Source of the DNA: Cellulomonas sp. ACRRI
GTDB lineage: Bacteria > Actinomycetota > Actinomycetes > Actinomycetales > Cellulomonadaceae
Direction: 5' to 3'
NCBI RefSeq assembly: GCF_022346185.1
Contig: NZ_JAKRMS010000012.1
Location: 1 to 49,815, forward strand
Length of the DNA: 49,815 bases
In this document: positions 1-9,469 of the stretch, piece by piece
How positions within the stretch are numbered: position 1 is the stretch's first letter
How the letters are laid out: the number at the start of each line of letters is the position of its first letter
Translations under genes and position numbers: made by a program
The notes under the pieces: model-generated
What the model was told of the DNA's origin: nothing
Databases searched by the model: none
What the model saw: only the letters and a program-made list of their open reading frames with translations

Positions 1-74
1 GGGGTGCGCGGGTGGTGCCGACGCGCCCGGCGGACGGGCCCGGGGTGTCGGTGGCGTGTGATGGTATCGGGGCC

Positions 75-3000
75 GTGACCCCGACCCCCGCCGGACCGCC
101 CCCCGCGGCCGGGCTGCGCCTCGTGCGCCCCGCGCTCGCGGACGTGCCGGCGCCCGTCCGCCTCGGCGCGGACCAGCGGGCCGTCGTCGACCGGGTGGTG
201 GCGGGCGCCGACCCCGCGCTGCTGGTCCTGGGCGCCGCCGGGACGGGCAAGACCCTGCTCGCGGTCGAGGCGGTGGCGGCGGCGCTGGGGGCGGACGACG
301 ACGGGCTGTTCCCCTCGCCGGACCTGCCGTCGCCGGACGAGGTGCTGGTGCTCGCCGCGGGTCGCCGGGCGGCGGCCGAGCTGCGCGACCGCATCGGCGC
401 CCGGGTGCGGCGGACCACCGGCCAGGCGATGGTGCGCACGGCGGCGTCGGCCGCCTTCGCGGTGCTGCGGGCCCGTTCGGCGCTGCTGGGCGACCCGGCC
501 CCGACGCTGATCTCCGGCCCCGAGCAGGACCTCGCGCTGGCCGAGCTCCTCGCGGGCCACGCCGCGGGGGAGGGGGTGCCGCTGCGCTGGCCCGACGGCG
601 TGCCGGAGGAGTCGCTGACCCTGCGCGCCTTCCGCGGGGAGCTGCGCGACCTCCTCATGCGCGCGGCCGAGCGCGGGGTCGAGCCGGAGGACCTGGCGCT
701 GCTCGGCGAGCGGCACGGCCGGCCCGAGTGGGTCGCCGCCGCGGCGCTGTACCGGGAGTACGTCGACGTGACGACGCTGCGCGCGGGCACGCCCGACGCC
801 GGTGCGCGGTACGACCCCGCCGTCGTCGTCGAGGAGGCGGCCGAGGTGCTGCGCACCTGGGAGGCCGAGCTGCCCGGGCCGCGTCCGCGGTGGCGCCTGG
901 TGGTGGTCGACGACTACCAGGAGGCGACCGAGGCGACCGCGCGGCTGCTGCGGGTGCTCCAGGACGACGGGGCGCGGCTGCTGCTGCTCGCCGACCCGGA
1001 CGCGGCGGTGCAGACGTTCCGCGGCGCGACGCCGGCGCTCGTCGGCCGGGCGGACGTGGCCGGGACCGGGCCGGGGGAGCTCGGGGCGACGCGGCTCGTG
1101 CTCGACGGCGTCCGGCGGCACGGGCCCGGGCTGCGCGGGGTGGCCGCGCGGGTCGCCGAGCGGGTCGCGGTCGTGGGCGGTGCGGCGCACCGGCGCGCGC
1201 TCCCCGTCCCGGGGGCGGGGTCGGTGGCCGCGGCGGCCGGGGTGCCCACGCAGGGCGGCGGGGCCGCCGTCGCGCGGGACGTCGTGCGCGCGGCCGTGCT
1301 GCCCAGCCCCGCGCAGGAGGCCGCCTGGGTGGCGCACGCCCTGCGCCGCGCGCACCTCGAGGACGGCACGCCGTGGGCCGAGATGGCCGTGATCGCGCGC
1401 ACCGGCGGCCAGGTGACCGCGCTGCGCCGCGCGCTCGGCTCCGCGCAGGTTCCGGTCGCGGTGGTCGGCAGCGACGTGCCGCTGCGCGACGAGCCCGCGG
1501 TGCGCCCGCTGCTCGACGCGCTGCGGGTGGCGCTGGGCCCCGACGCGGGCGGTGCGGCCCTGGACGCCGACCTCGCCGCGCGGCTGTGCTGCTCGCCGCT
1601 CGGGGGGCTGGACGCCGTGGGCCTGCGCCGGCTGCGGCGGAGCCTGCGGGCGGAGGAGGTCGCCCTGGGAGGCGGCCGGGCGAGCGACGAGCTGCTGGTC
1701 GAGGTGCTGGGGTCGCCGGCGCTCGCCGCGGGCCTGCAGCCGGTCGTGCGGCGGCCGGTGGCCCGGATCGCCACCGTCCTCGCGGAGGGCCGGGCCGCCG
1801 CCGCGGTGCCGGGCGCCGACGCGCAGGGCGTGCTGTGGGCGATCTGGGACGCGTCGGGGCTGGCGGAGCCGTGGCGGCGGTCGGCGCTCGCCGGCGGCCC
1901 GGGCGGGGCGCGCGCCGACCGGGACCTGGACGCCGTGCTCGCGCTGTTCCGGGCGGCGGAGACGTTCGTCGACCGGATGCCGCAGGCCCGCGCCGCCGCG
2001 TTCCTGGAGTGGGTCGAGGCGCAGGAGCTGCCGTCCGACACGATCGCCGCGCGCGCCCGCCGGGACGCGGTGTCGGTGCTGACGCCCGCGGGGGCGGCGG
2101 GGCGCGAGTGGGACGTCGTCGCGGTCGCGGGCGTGCAGGAGGGTGTGTGGCCCGACCTGCGGCTGCGCGACTCGCTGCTCGGCTCGCAGGCGCTGGTCGA
2201 CGTGCTGGCGGGCCGGGACGCCGGCCGCGCCGACGCGCACGCCGCGGCGGGGGCCGGCACCGCCGCGCGCGCCGCCGTGCTGGCCGACGAGCTCCGGTCG
2301 TTCCACGTGGCCGTGTCCCGCGCGCGCCGGGTGCTGCTGGTGACGGCCGTGTCCGACGAGGACGACCAGCCGTCGCCGTTCCTCGACCTGGTCGAGCCGA
2401 ACGACGAGGACGACGACCCCCGCCGCACCGTCGCCCCGGCGCCGCTGGACCTGCGGGGGCTCGTGGCGCAGCTCCGCGGGCGGCTGGAGCAGTCGGCGCG
2501 CGCGGGCGCCCCGGACGCCGAGGCCGCGGCGGTGCTCGCGCGCCTGGCCGACGAGGGCGTGCCCGGCGCCGACCCCGCCGAGTGGCACGGTCTGGCCGAT
2601 CCCTCGAGCGCCGACCCGCTGTGGGCGGAGGGGGAGCAGGTGCCGGTGTCGCCGTCGCGCATCGAGACGGCCGGGACGTGCACCCTGCGGTGGGCGCTCG
2701 AGGCCGCCGGCGGCACCGCGCCGAGCAGCGCCCGGCAGTCGCTCGGCACGCTCGTGCACGCGCTCGCGCAGACCCACCCGCGGGGCGGCCGGGAGGCGCT
2801 CCTCGCGGAGCTCGACCGGCGGTGGCCGGAGCTCGGGCTGGGGAACGGCTGGCCGGCGACGCTGGAGCGCCGCCGCGCGGAGGCGATGGTGGAGCGGCTC
2901 GCGGACTACCTGGAGCGGGCGGGCGAGCCGCTGGCGATCGAGGCGCGGTTCGAGCTCGAGCTGGACCGGGCCGTGGTGCGCGGGACTCTGGACCGGGTCG

Positions 3001-3458
3001 AGCGGGCGGAGCCCGGCGACGGGCCCGCGGAGGCGGCCGGGTCCGGCGAGGCGGCCGGGTCCGGCGAGGCCTCGCCGCTGCCGGTCCGGGTCGTCGACCT
3101 CAAGACCGGCCGCACCGCCCCGTCGGCGCAGGAGGCGACGACCAACCCGCAGCTCGGCGCGTACCAGCTCGCGGTCGACGCGGGCGCCGTCGAGGGGCTG
3201 CCCCCGGGTGCGACCAGCGCCGGGGCGCAGCTCGTGTTCGTCTCCGACGTGAACAAGAACAAGGCGGCGCTGCGCGAGCAGCCCGCGCTCGGACCGGACG
3301 CCCCGGACGCCCCGTCCTGGGCCCGGACGCACATCGAGGAGGTGGCGGAGCGGATGGCCGCCTCGTCGTTCGCCGCGACCGCCAACCCGCTGTGCGACCG
3401 GTGCCCGGTGCGCCGGTCCTGCCCGCTGCGCGACGAGGGCGGGCAGGTGGTCGCGTGA
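75..3458 (+). CDS. adnA: AdnA-like helicase-nuclease subunit
   Basis: First subunit of an AdnAB-type motor-nuclease that resects double-strand DNA ends in actinobacterial recombination. About 1127 residues. A UvrD-like motor comes first, with Walker A GAAGTGKT near residues 52-59 and a Walker B/motif II DDYQE near 278. A RecB-type PD-(D/E)XK nuclease follows, with VVDLKTGR and QLGAYQLAV. One cysteine in the segment before the nuclease (TCTLRW) and three at the C terminus (CDRCPVRRSC) have the layout of a 4Fe-4S clamp. I chose GTG at 75 over GTG at 12 because homology to the family starts shortly after it and a -10-like TGGTAT lies seven bases upstream, as in other leaderless genes here. Its stop overlaps the adnB start by 4 bases (GTGA), so the two are co-translated. 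An EAAGSG repeat sits in the nuclease linker. Confidence 0.88.
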   Translation: MTPTPAGPPPAAGLRLVRPALADVPAPVRLGADQRAVVDRVVAGADPALLVLGAAGTGKTLLAVEAVAAALGADDDGLFPSPDLPSPDEVLVLAAGRRAAAELRDRIGARVRRTTGQAMVRTAASAAFAVLRARSALLGDPAPTLISGPEQDLALAELLAGHAAGEGVPLRWPDGVPEESLTLRAFRGELRDLLMRAAERGVEPEDLALLGERHGRPEWVAAAALYREYVDVTTLRAGTPDAGARYDPAVVVEEAAEVLRTWEAELPGPRPRWRLVVVDDYQEATEATARLLRVLQDDGARLLLLADPDAAVQTFRGATPALVGRADVAGTGPGELGATRLVLDGVRRHGPGLRGVAARVAERVAVVGGAAHRRALPVPGAGSVAAAAGVPTQGGGAAVARDVVRAAVLPSPAQEAAWVAHALRRAHLEDGTPWAEMAVIARTGGQVTALRRALGSAQVPVAVVGSDVPLRDEPAVRPLLDALRVALGPDAGGAALDADLAARLCCSPLGGLDAVGLRRLRRSLRAEEVALGGGRASDELLVEVLGSPALAAGLQPVVRRPVARIATVLAEGRAAAAVPGADAQGVLWAIWDASGLAEPWRRSALAGGPGGARADRDLDAVLALFRAAETFVDRMPQARAAAFLEWVEAQELPSDTIAARARRDAVSVLTPAGAAGREWDVVAVAGVQEGVWPDLRLRDSLLGSQALVDVLAGRDAGRADAHAAAGAGTAARAAVLADELRSFHVAVSRARRVLLVTAVSDEDDQPSPFLDLVEPNDEDDDPRRTVAPAPLDLRGLVAQLRGRLEQSARAGAPDAEAAAVLARLADEGVPGADPAEWHGLADPSSADPLWAEGEQVPVSPSRIETAGTCTLRWALEAAGGTAPSSARQSLGTLVHALAQTHPRGGREALLAELDRRWPELGLGNGWPATLERRRAEAMVERLADYLERAGEPLAIEARFELELDRAVVRGTLDRVERAEPGDGPAEAAGSGEAAGSGEASPLPVRVVDLKTGRTAPSAQEATTNPQLGAYQLAVDAGAVEGLPPGATSAGAQLVFVSDVNKNKAALREQPALGPDAPDAPSWARTHIEEVAERMAASSFAATANPLCDRCPVRRSCPLRDEGGQVVA

Positions 3459-6400
3459 GCGTGCTCGCCGCCACCCTGTCGGCGCAGGACATCGCCCGGC
3501 TGCTGCGCCGCGACCCGCCGACCGACGAGCAGGTCGCCGTGATCGAGTCCCCGCTGAGCCCCGCCCTGGTGGTGGCGGGCGCCGGCTCCGGCAAGACCGA
3601 GACCATGTCCGCCCGCGTGGTGTGGCTGCTCGCGAACGGCCTGGTCGCGCCGGAGGAGGTCCTCGGCCTCACGTTCACCCGCAAGGCGGCGGGCGAGCTC
3701 GCCGAGCGCGTGCGCCGCCGGCTGCGGCACCTGGCGCGCGCCGCGGCGGCCGAGGGCGTGCACCTGCCCGGCCTGTCCGCCGCGGAGGACGCGGCCGACG
3801 GTGGCGCCGCGCTGCTGACCGTCGCCCGGCCGACCATCTCGACCTACAACGCCTACGCGGCGTCGCTGGTCGGCGACCACGGCCTGCGGATCGGCGTCGA
3901 GCCGTCCGCCCGGCTGCTGGGCGAGGCCGCGCAGTGGCAGCTGGCCAGCGCGGTCGTGGAGTCGTGGACCGCCGACCTCGACTCCTCCGCCGCCGTGTCC
4001 ACCGTCGTCGAGGCCGTGCTGACCCTGTCCGGGGCGCTGGACGAGCACCTCATCGGCCCCGACGAGGCGCGCCGCGGCATCGAGGGCATCGTCGAGGCCA
4101 TCGAGGCGACCCCGCCCGGCACGCCCCCGCGGCAGCCGTACGCCAAGGTGCGCGAGCTCGTCGGGTCGCTGCGCGAGCGGCAGCGGATGCTGGACCTCGT
4201 CGCGGCGTACCGGGAGCGCAAGCGGGCCGCGGACGCGCTCGACTTCGGCGACCAGGTCGCCATCGCCGCGCGCCTGGCGCGGGACGTGCCCGAGGTCGGC
4301 GCGGGGGAGCGGGCCCGGTTCCGGGTCGTGCTGCTCGACGAGTACCAGGACACGTCGTACGCGCAGCTCGTGCTCCTGTCCCAGCTGTTCGGCGGCGGCC
4401 ACCCCGTCACCGCGGTCGGCGACCCGCACCAGTCGATCTACGGCTGGCGCGGCGCGAGCGCGGGCGGCCTCGAGCGGTTCCCGACCGACTTCCCCGACGT
4501 GGCCGCGGACGGCGACCGGCGGCCCGCGGCGGTGTACGCGCTGTCGACGTCCTGGCGGAACGACGTCGCGGTGCTGGACGCGGCGAACCACGTCGCCGCG
4601 CCGCTGCGCCGGCCGGAGAAGGCGCGCGTCGCCCTGCCGACGCTCGGCGCGCGGCCCGGCGCCGGCGCCGGCGAGGTGATCGCCCACCTCGCGCCCACGC
4701 TGGAGGAGGAGGCGCAGGCGGTCGCCGAGTTCGTCGCGGCCCGCTGGCGCCCCGAGGGCGGCCCCGGCGTCGAGGGCGGTGCCCCCGCGCCCGGCGGGGG
4801 GCGCGTCACCGCGGCGGTGCTGTGCCGCAAGCGCGCGCAGTTCCCGGTGCTGCACCGCGCGCTGCGGGCGGCCGGCCTGCCGGTGGAGGTCGTCGGGCTC
4901 GGCGGGCTGCTCGCCACCCCCGAGGTGGTCGACGTGGTGGCGCTCCTGCAGGCGGCGCACGACCCGTCGCGGGGCGACGCGCTCATGCGGCTGCTCACCG
5001 GCGCGCGGACCATGCTCGGCGCGGCGGACCTGCACGCGCTCGCGGACTGGTCGGCGCACCTGGCGCGGGGCCTCGACGCGCGGGCGGCCGCGGCCGTCGC
5101 GCGGGAGCGGGCGGCGTCGGCGGCGGACGCCGGGCCCGCCGACGCCGGGCCCGCGGGCGCCGCGTCGGCAGGCGGCCGGCTCGCCGGCGACCGGCCCGCG
5201 GGTGGCCCGCTCGCCGGCGACGGGGTCGCGATCGACGGCGTCCCCTCGGCCGGCGTCCCCGGCGACGGCACCGCCGAGCCCGCCCCGGTCGTGGCCGACG
5301 TCGTGGACGAGCGCAGCATCGTCGACGCGGTCGACTCCCCGCCCCCGCCCGGCTGGACCAGCCCCGCCGGCCGCGGCCTGACCCCGACCGGCCTCGCGCG
5401 GGTGACGGCGGTCGGCGAGGTGCTCCGGGCCGTCCGCCAGCACACCTACCTGTCGCTGCCGGAGCTCGTCGCGCACGCCGAGCGGCTGTGGGGCCTGGAC
5501 ATCGAGGTCGCCGCCCGGGCGGGCGTCGCACCGGGCCGCGCCCGCGCGCACCTCGACGCGTTCCGCGAGGTCGCCGTGCGGTACGCCGACGCGACCGACG
5601 ACCCGACGCTCGGCGGGTTCCTCGCCTGGCTGGAGTCGGCCGACGCGCACGAGCACGGCCTCGACATGCCGGTCGCCGAGCCGGACCCCGACGCCGTCCA
5701 GCTCATCACCGTGCACGCCGCCAAGGGCCTGGAGTGGGACGCGGTCGCCGTGGCCGGCCTGGTCGACGGCGGCCTGCCCGCGACCCGGACCCAGGGCCCG
5801 AACGGCCCGTCCGACTCCGCCTGGCTCACCGGCCTCGGCGAGCTGCCCTACCCGCTGCGCGGCGACCGGCACGACCTGCCCGAGCTGGCGTACGCGGGGG
5901 CGGCGGACCCGAAGGACCTGGAGGAGCGGCGCAAGCAGTTCCTCCTGGACGCGGGCGACCACCAGGTCGCCGAGGAGCGCCGGCTCGCCTACGTGGCGTT
6001 CACCCGCGCGCGGGCCTCGCTGCTGCTCACCGGCGCCTGGTGGGGCGACGGCTCCCGGGTGCGGCCGCCGTCGCTGTTCCTCACCGAGGTGGTGGACGCG
6101 GGGCTGGCGCGGGTCGCCGGCTGGGCGGACCTGCCCGACGAGGGCACCGAGAACCCGCGGACGCAGGAGACGGCGGGCGCGGTGTGGCCGGCCGACCCGT
6201 TCGGCGGCGAGGCCGAGGGCGGCCCGGTGCGCCGGTCCGCGGTCGAGTCGGCCGCGGCGGCGGTGCGCGCGGCGCGGGACGAGCGCGCGGCGGGCGGCGC
6301 GGCGGCGCGGACCTCCGGCTGGGACCGGACGGTCGACCTGCTGCTCGCCGAGCGCGCGCTGGAGTCGCGGCCACGACCCGAGGTCGAGCTGCCCGCGCAC

Positions 6401-7003
6401 CTGTCCGCGTCCGCCGTCGTCCGGCTGGCCGCCGACAGCGGGGAGTTCGCCCGGGCGCTGCGCCGGCCGGTGCCGAACCGCCCGTCGCCGCAGGCCCGGC
6501 GCGGCACCCAGTTCCACGCCTGGGTCGAGGGGTTCTTCGGCTCGCCGGCGCTGGTGGACCTCGACGACCTGCCCGGCGCCGACGACGACTCGGTCCCGGT
6601 CGACGCCGACGAGGCCGCGCTGCGCGCCGCGTTCCTCGCGACCCCGTGGGCCGCGCTGGAGCCGATCGCGGTCGAGGTCGACGTCGAGACCACCGTCGCC
6701 GGCTACGTGCTGCGCTCCCGGATCGACGCGGTGTTCCGCGACCCGGACCGCCCGGGGGACCGGGACGCGGTCGTCGTGGTCGACTGGAAGACCGGTGCCC
6801 CGCCGGCCGACCCCGCCGCCACGGCGGTCCGGGAGCTGCAGCTCGCCGTGTACCGGCTCGCGTGGTCCCGGTGGACGGGCACGCCGCTCGACCGGGTCAG
6901 CGCGGCGTTCTGCTACGTCGGCGCGGGCCGCACGGTCCGCCCGGAGCGGCTCCTGGGCGCGGACGAGATCGAGCGCCTGCTCCTGGCGGCCACGGAGGCC
7001 TGA
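3455..7003 (+). CDS. adnB: AdnB-like helicase-nuclease subunit
   Basis: Second AdnAB subunit, about 1182 residues, partner of the preceding gene. All SF1A helicase motifs are visible: Walker A GAGSGKT (residues 42-48), TFTRKAAGEL, DEYQDT (about 294), GDPHQSIYGWRGA, TVHAAKGLEWD and YVAFTRAR. The C-terminal nuclease keeps GTQFHAW, a following acidic residue, VVDWKTG (about 1109-1115) and QLAVYR, the RecB-family active-site pattern. Between the motor halves (about residues 550-630) lies a Gly/Ala/Asp/Pro-rich insert encoded by short degenerate repeats, probably a disordered loop. The start is GTG inside the GTGA overlap with adnA. In mycobacteria the AdnB motor drives translocation; the intact motifs here agree. 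The assignment rests on motif order and conserved synteny with nudC, mrx1, uvrD2 and whiB7. Confidence 0.9.
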   Translation: MSVLAATLSAQDIARLLRRDPPTDEQVAVIESPLSPALVVAGAGSGKTETMSARVVWLLANGLVAPEEVLGLTFTRKAAGELAERVRRRLRHLARAAAAEGVHLPGLSAAEDAADGGAALLTVARPTISTYNAYAASLVGDHGLRIGVEPSARLLGEAAQWQLASAVVESWTADLDSSAAVSTVVEAVLTLSGALDEHLIGPDEARRGIEGIVEAIEATPPGTPPRQPYAKVRELVGSLRERQRMLDLVAAYRERKRAADALDFGDQVAIAARLARDVPEVGAGERARFRVVLLDEYQDTSYAQLVLLSQLFGGGHPVTAVGDPHQSIYGWRGASAGGLERFPTDFPDVAADGDRRPAAVYALSTSWRNDVAVLDAANHVAAPLRRPEKARVALPTLGARPGAGAGEVIAHLAPTLEEEAQAVAEFVAARWRPEGGPGVEGGAPAPGGGRVTAAVLCRKRAQFPVLHRALRAAGLPVEVVGLGGLLATPEVVDVVALLQAAHDPSRGDALMRLLTGARTMLGAADLHALADWSAHLARGLDARAAAAVARERAASAADAGPADAGPAGAASAGGRLAGDRPAGGPLAGDGVAIDGVPSAGVPGDGTAEPAPVVADVVDERSIVDAVDSPPPPGWTSPAGRGLTPTGLARVTAVGEVLRAVRQHTYLSLPELVAHAERLWGLDIEVAARAGVAPGRARAHLDAFREVAVRYADATDDPTLGGFLAWLESADAHEHGLDMPVAEPDPDAVQLITVHAAKGLEWDAVAVAGLVDGGLPATRTQGPNGPSDSAWLTGLGELPYPLRGDRHDLPELAYAGAADPKDLEERRKQFLLDAGDHQVAEERRLAYVAFTRARASLLLTGAWWGDGSRVRPPSLFLTEVVDAGLARVAGWADLPDEGTENPRTQETAGAVWPADPFGGEAEGGPVRRSAVESAAAAVRAARDERAAGGAAARTSGWDRTVDLLLAERALESRPRPEVELPAHLSASAVVRLAADSGEFARALRRPVPNRPSPQARRGTQFHAWVEGFFGSPALVDLDDLPGADDDSVPVDADEAALRAAFLATPWAALEPIAVEVDVETTVAGYVLRSRIDAVFRDPDRPGDRDAVVVVDWKTGAPPADPAATAVRELQLAVYRLAWSRWTGTPLDRVSAAFCYVGAGRTVRPERLLGADEIERLLLAATEA

Positions 7004-7031
7004 CCCGCGCCGCTCCCCGTCGCCCGTCGCG

Positions 7032-7069
7032 CGAGCTCGCCGGTCCCGCCCGAGCTCGCCGGTCCCGCC
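7032..7069. repeat. 2 x 19-bp tandem repeat
   Basis: Two perfect adjacent copies of CGAGCTCGCCGGTCCCGCC (7032-7050 and 7051-7069) in the 123-base gap between convergent adnB and the phosphotransferase gene. Each copy contains the self-complementary GAGCTC. It could help form a GC-rich terminator structure, but there is no T-tract. Confidence 0.7.
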
Positions 7070-7126
7070 GGGGCCGGGCGCGCGCGACCGGCCAACTCGG
7101 CCGCCCGGTCCGCCGGGCCCGGGGGG

Positions 7127-8062
7127 TCAGAGCTCGGCGGCGCCCGGCTCCGCGACGTCGCGGGTCTGCTCGTCCAGCTCGTCGAGCATCTGCACCGCGT
7201 CCGCGACCACCTCGTCGTCGCCGGACCGCACGCCGTAGAGCAGCCAGCGCGCCAGCGCGAGCTCGCCGGCGAGCAGCGCCCGGTCGGCGAGGTGCGGGTC
7301 GGTGAGCTCGGTGCGGCGGAGCTGGTAGGCCTCCATGATCGAGTCGACCGCGTCCTGCGGGGCGGCGACCAGCAGCCACGCCAGGTCGTCGGCGGGGTCG
7401 GCGACCTTGGCCTCGCCCCAGGAGGTCACGCCGGTCACGGCGCCGTCCGCGACCAGCACGTGGTCCGCCGACAGGTCCCCGTGCACGACGACGGGTGCGA
7501 ACTTCCACATCGCGACGTCCTCGAGGCGCTCCTCCCACCGCCGCAGCAGCGTGGCGGGCACCCGGCCGGTGCGCGCGGCCTCGTCGACCTCCGCGAGCCG
7601 GCGCGCGCGGTACGCGGCCGCGTCGTACGCGGGCAGCCCGGCGTCCTCGACGATCGCGACCGGCAGCTCGTGCAACGCGGCGATCGACCGGCCGAGCGAG
7701 GCGGCGATCCCCGGGCCGGGGGCGACCCGCTCGAGGTCGACCGGGCGACCCGGCAGCTCGCGGTGCACGACCACCCGGCCGCCCTCCTCGAGCGGAGCGG
7801 CGCCCGCGACGCGCGGCACGTCGAACGGCAGCTTCCCGGCGTCCACCTGGTCGCCCAGCGCGCCGAGCAGCACCAGCTCGGCCTCGAGGGCCGCGCCCGC
7901 GGCGGCGCTCCGGGGCGCGCGGACCACCCAGTGCCGCCGCTGCCCGTCGGTCACGAGGGCGACGTCGTCGTCCCCGGCGGCCGCGGCGGCGCGCACCTCG
8001 CGGGCGTCGAAGCCCGGGACGGCGACGGTCGCGAGAGCGGCGAGAGCAAGGGGAGAACGCAC
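7127..8062 (-). CDS. APH-fold phosphotransferase, possibly degenerate
   Basis: About 311 residues with the fold signature of aminoglycoside/macrolide phosphotransferases. A Brenner-like motif HGDLSADHVLV is followed by a metal-site region, TSWGEAKVADPADDLAWL. In active relatives the first motif ends in Asn (HGDxxxxN) and the second begins I-D-W-G-D. Here Asn is His, and the metal-binding Asp position reads T-S-W-G-E, so catalysis by the usual mechanism is doubtful. The start is GTG 8062, because TACCCT lies exactly six bases upstream and there is no ribosome-binding site, which points to a leaderless transcript. It is divergent from nudC and convergent with adnB. The substrate is unknown. Calling it an antibiotic-resistance kinase would be over-reading despite whiB7 being near. 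Confidence 0.75.
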   Translation of the reverse strand: MRSPLALAALATVAVPGFDAREVRAAAAAGDDDVALVTDGQRRHWVVRAPRSAAAGAALEAELVLLGALGDQVDAGKLPFDVPRVAGAAPLEEGGRVVVHRELPGRPVDLERVAPGPGIAASLGRSIAALHELPVAIVEDAGLPAYDAAAYRARRLAEVDEAARTGRVPATLLRRWEERLEDVAMWKFAPVVVHGDLSADHVLVADGAVTGVTSWGEAKVADPADDLAWLLVAAPQDAVDSIMEAYQLRRTELTDPHLADRALLAGELALARWLLYGVRSGDDEVVADAVQMLDELDEQTRDVAEPGAAEL

Positions 8063-8074
8063 CGTCCCAGGGTA
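8063..8074 (-). promoter_or_regulatory. Leaderless promoter of phosphotransferase gene
   Basis: Reading the minus strand, TACCCT (8074-8069) is followed by GGGACG and then the GTG start. A -10 box six bases before the start codon implies transcription begins at the start codon itself. Confidence 0.55.
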
Positions 8075-8222
8075 GGACCCCCGCGGCCCCGGGGCCGGTC
8101 CGCCGCCCGCCGGGCGTGTCACCGGGCCGCGACCCCGCCGCCGCCCGCTCCCCGCCGCCGGACGTGGCGCGCGTCGCACCGTCGCCGCTCGGGCGTCGCC
8201 TGCGACGGTCGCCCGCGACGCG

Positions 8223-8234
8223 TACGGTGGCGAC
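8223..8234 (+). promoter_or_regulatory. Leaderless promoter of nudC
   Basis: TACGGT at 8223-8228, six bases (GGCGAC), then the GTG start at 8235. No Shine-Dalgarno sequence is present. It is divergent from the equivalent promoter at 8063-8074. Confidence 0.6.
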
Positions 8235-9416
8235 GTGTTCGCCTCCGACCTCCCTCTGTCGCGGACGGTCACGGACCGGGCCGCGGACCTCCGCGGTGAC
8301 GAGGACCTGCTGCCCGCGCTGCTCGACGACGCCACGACCCGGGTGCTGCTGGTGTCCGGCGGCCGGGTCGTGACCCGGCGCCGCGGCCGACGCCCGGCGC
8401 TGGCGCTGTACACGCCGCAGGAGGCGGCGCTGCGGGCGCCGAGCTCCTCGCTCGCCGAGCGGTGGGCGTTCCTCGGCTACGACGACGCCGACCGCCTGCC
8501 GGGCGTCGCCCCGGGGGAGAACCGCCCGGACGGCCCGGCCTACCTGGCGCACCACGTGCCGGAAGGGGCGCCGTCCGCGCTGCCCGCGGGCGACGAGTGG
8601 ACCGCGCTGCGCGAGGTGGGCGGCGAGCTGTCGGCCCGGGACGCCGGCCTGGCGACGGCGGCGGTGGCGCTCTACGAGTGGCACGTCCGGTACCCCCGCT
8701 GCCCGCGCTGCGGCGCGGAGACCCAGCCGGTGTCCAGCGGCTGGGTGCGCCGGTGCCCGGTCGACGGGTCGGACCACTACCCGCGGACCGACCCCGCGGT
8801 GATCATGGCGGTCGTCGACGAGGCGGACCGGCTGCTGCTGGCGAACTCGTCCGCGTGGCCGACGCACCGGTTCTCGACGCTCGCGGGGTTCGTCGAGCCC
8901 GGGGAGTCGGTCGAGCACGCCATCCGGCGCGAGGCCCGCGAGGAGACGTCGGTCGTGGTGGGCGAGGTCGAGTACCGGGGGAGCCAGCCGTGGCCGTTCC
9001 CGGCCTCGCTCATGCTGGGCTTCCGGGCCCGCGCGCTGTCCACGGACATCGCCGTCGACGGCGACGAGCTGCGCGCGGCGCGCTGGTTCGACCGGGACAC
9101 GCTGCGCGCGGAGGTCGAGCAGGGCTCGGTCGTGCTGCCGCCGGGGACGTCGATCGCCCGGGCGCTGATCGAGGACTGGTACGGCGGGCCGCTGCCGACC
9201 GACCCGCTGCGCGACGGCTGGAGCCGGGGCGCCGTGCCGCCCGCGGACCGGGCCGCGCCCTCGGACCAGGCTGCGTCGTCGGGCCGGAGCACCCCGGCGG
9301 ACGGGGCGGACCGGCCGGACGACGAGCAGCCCGCCGCGCCGCTTCCGGCCACCCGGCGGCAGGGCCGGCGGGCCGCCCCCGCCCCCGTCGACGAGGGCCC
9401 GCTCGGCACGCGCTGA
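8235..9416 (+). CDS. nudC: NAD(+) diphosphatase NudC
   Basis: Nudix hydrolase that cleaves NAD(H) and can remove NAD caps from RNA; about 393 residues. An N-terminal domain is followed by a zinc ribbon starting CPRCG (C156, C159) and RRCPVDGSDHYPRTDP. A complete Nudix box from about residue 218 (GFVEPGES...REAREE) is followed by the NudC-defining motif SQPWPFPAS. The second zinc pair has only one Cys (C-P-V-D), so the fourth ligand is probably the nearby His or Asp. The last 60 or so residues, after DWYGGPLPTD, are low-complexity Ala/Pro/Asp-rich and look disordered. The GTG start is supported by a -10 box six bases upstream. The neighbour order adnB-nudC-mrx1-uvrD2 matches mycobacteria. Confidence 0.93.
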   Translation: MFASDLPLSRTVTDRAADLRGDEDLLPALLDDATTRVLLVSGGRVVTRRRGRRPALALYTPQEAALRAPSSSLAERWAFLGYDDADRLPGVAPGENRPDGPAYLAHHVPEGAPSALPAGDEWTALREVGGELSARDAGLATAAVALYEWHVRYPRCPRCGAETQPVSSGWVRRCPVDGSDHYPRTDPAVIMAVVDEADRLLLANSSAWPTHRFSTLAGFVEPGESVEHAIRREAREETSVVVGEVEYRGSQPWPFPASLMLGFRARALSTDIAVDGDELRAARWFDRDTLRAEVEQGSVVLPPGTSIARALIEDWYGGPLPTDPLRDGWSRGAVPPADRAAPSDQAASSGRSTPADGADRPDDEQPAAPLPATRRQGRRAAPAPVDEGPLGTR

Positions 9417-9469
9417 GCGGTGCCGGGCGGGCCCTCGGGTCCGGGTGCTGCGCGACCGCAGCGGGCGGG

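Noticed and set aside
12-74. Earlier GTG start for adnA at position 12
   Set aside because: The extra 21 residues are not family-like, and a -10-like box lies just before GTG 75.
914-6693. Long reading frames on the minus strand and in other frames across adnA and adnB
   Set aside because: They have no recognisable domains, are extremely Arg/Ala/Pro-rich, and arise because stop codons are rare at this G+C content. The sense-strand frames carry complete helicase and nuclease motifs.
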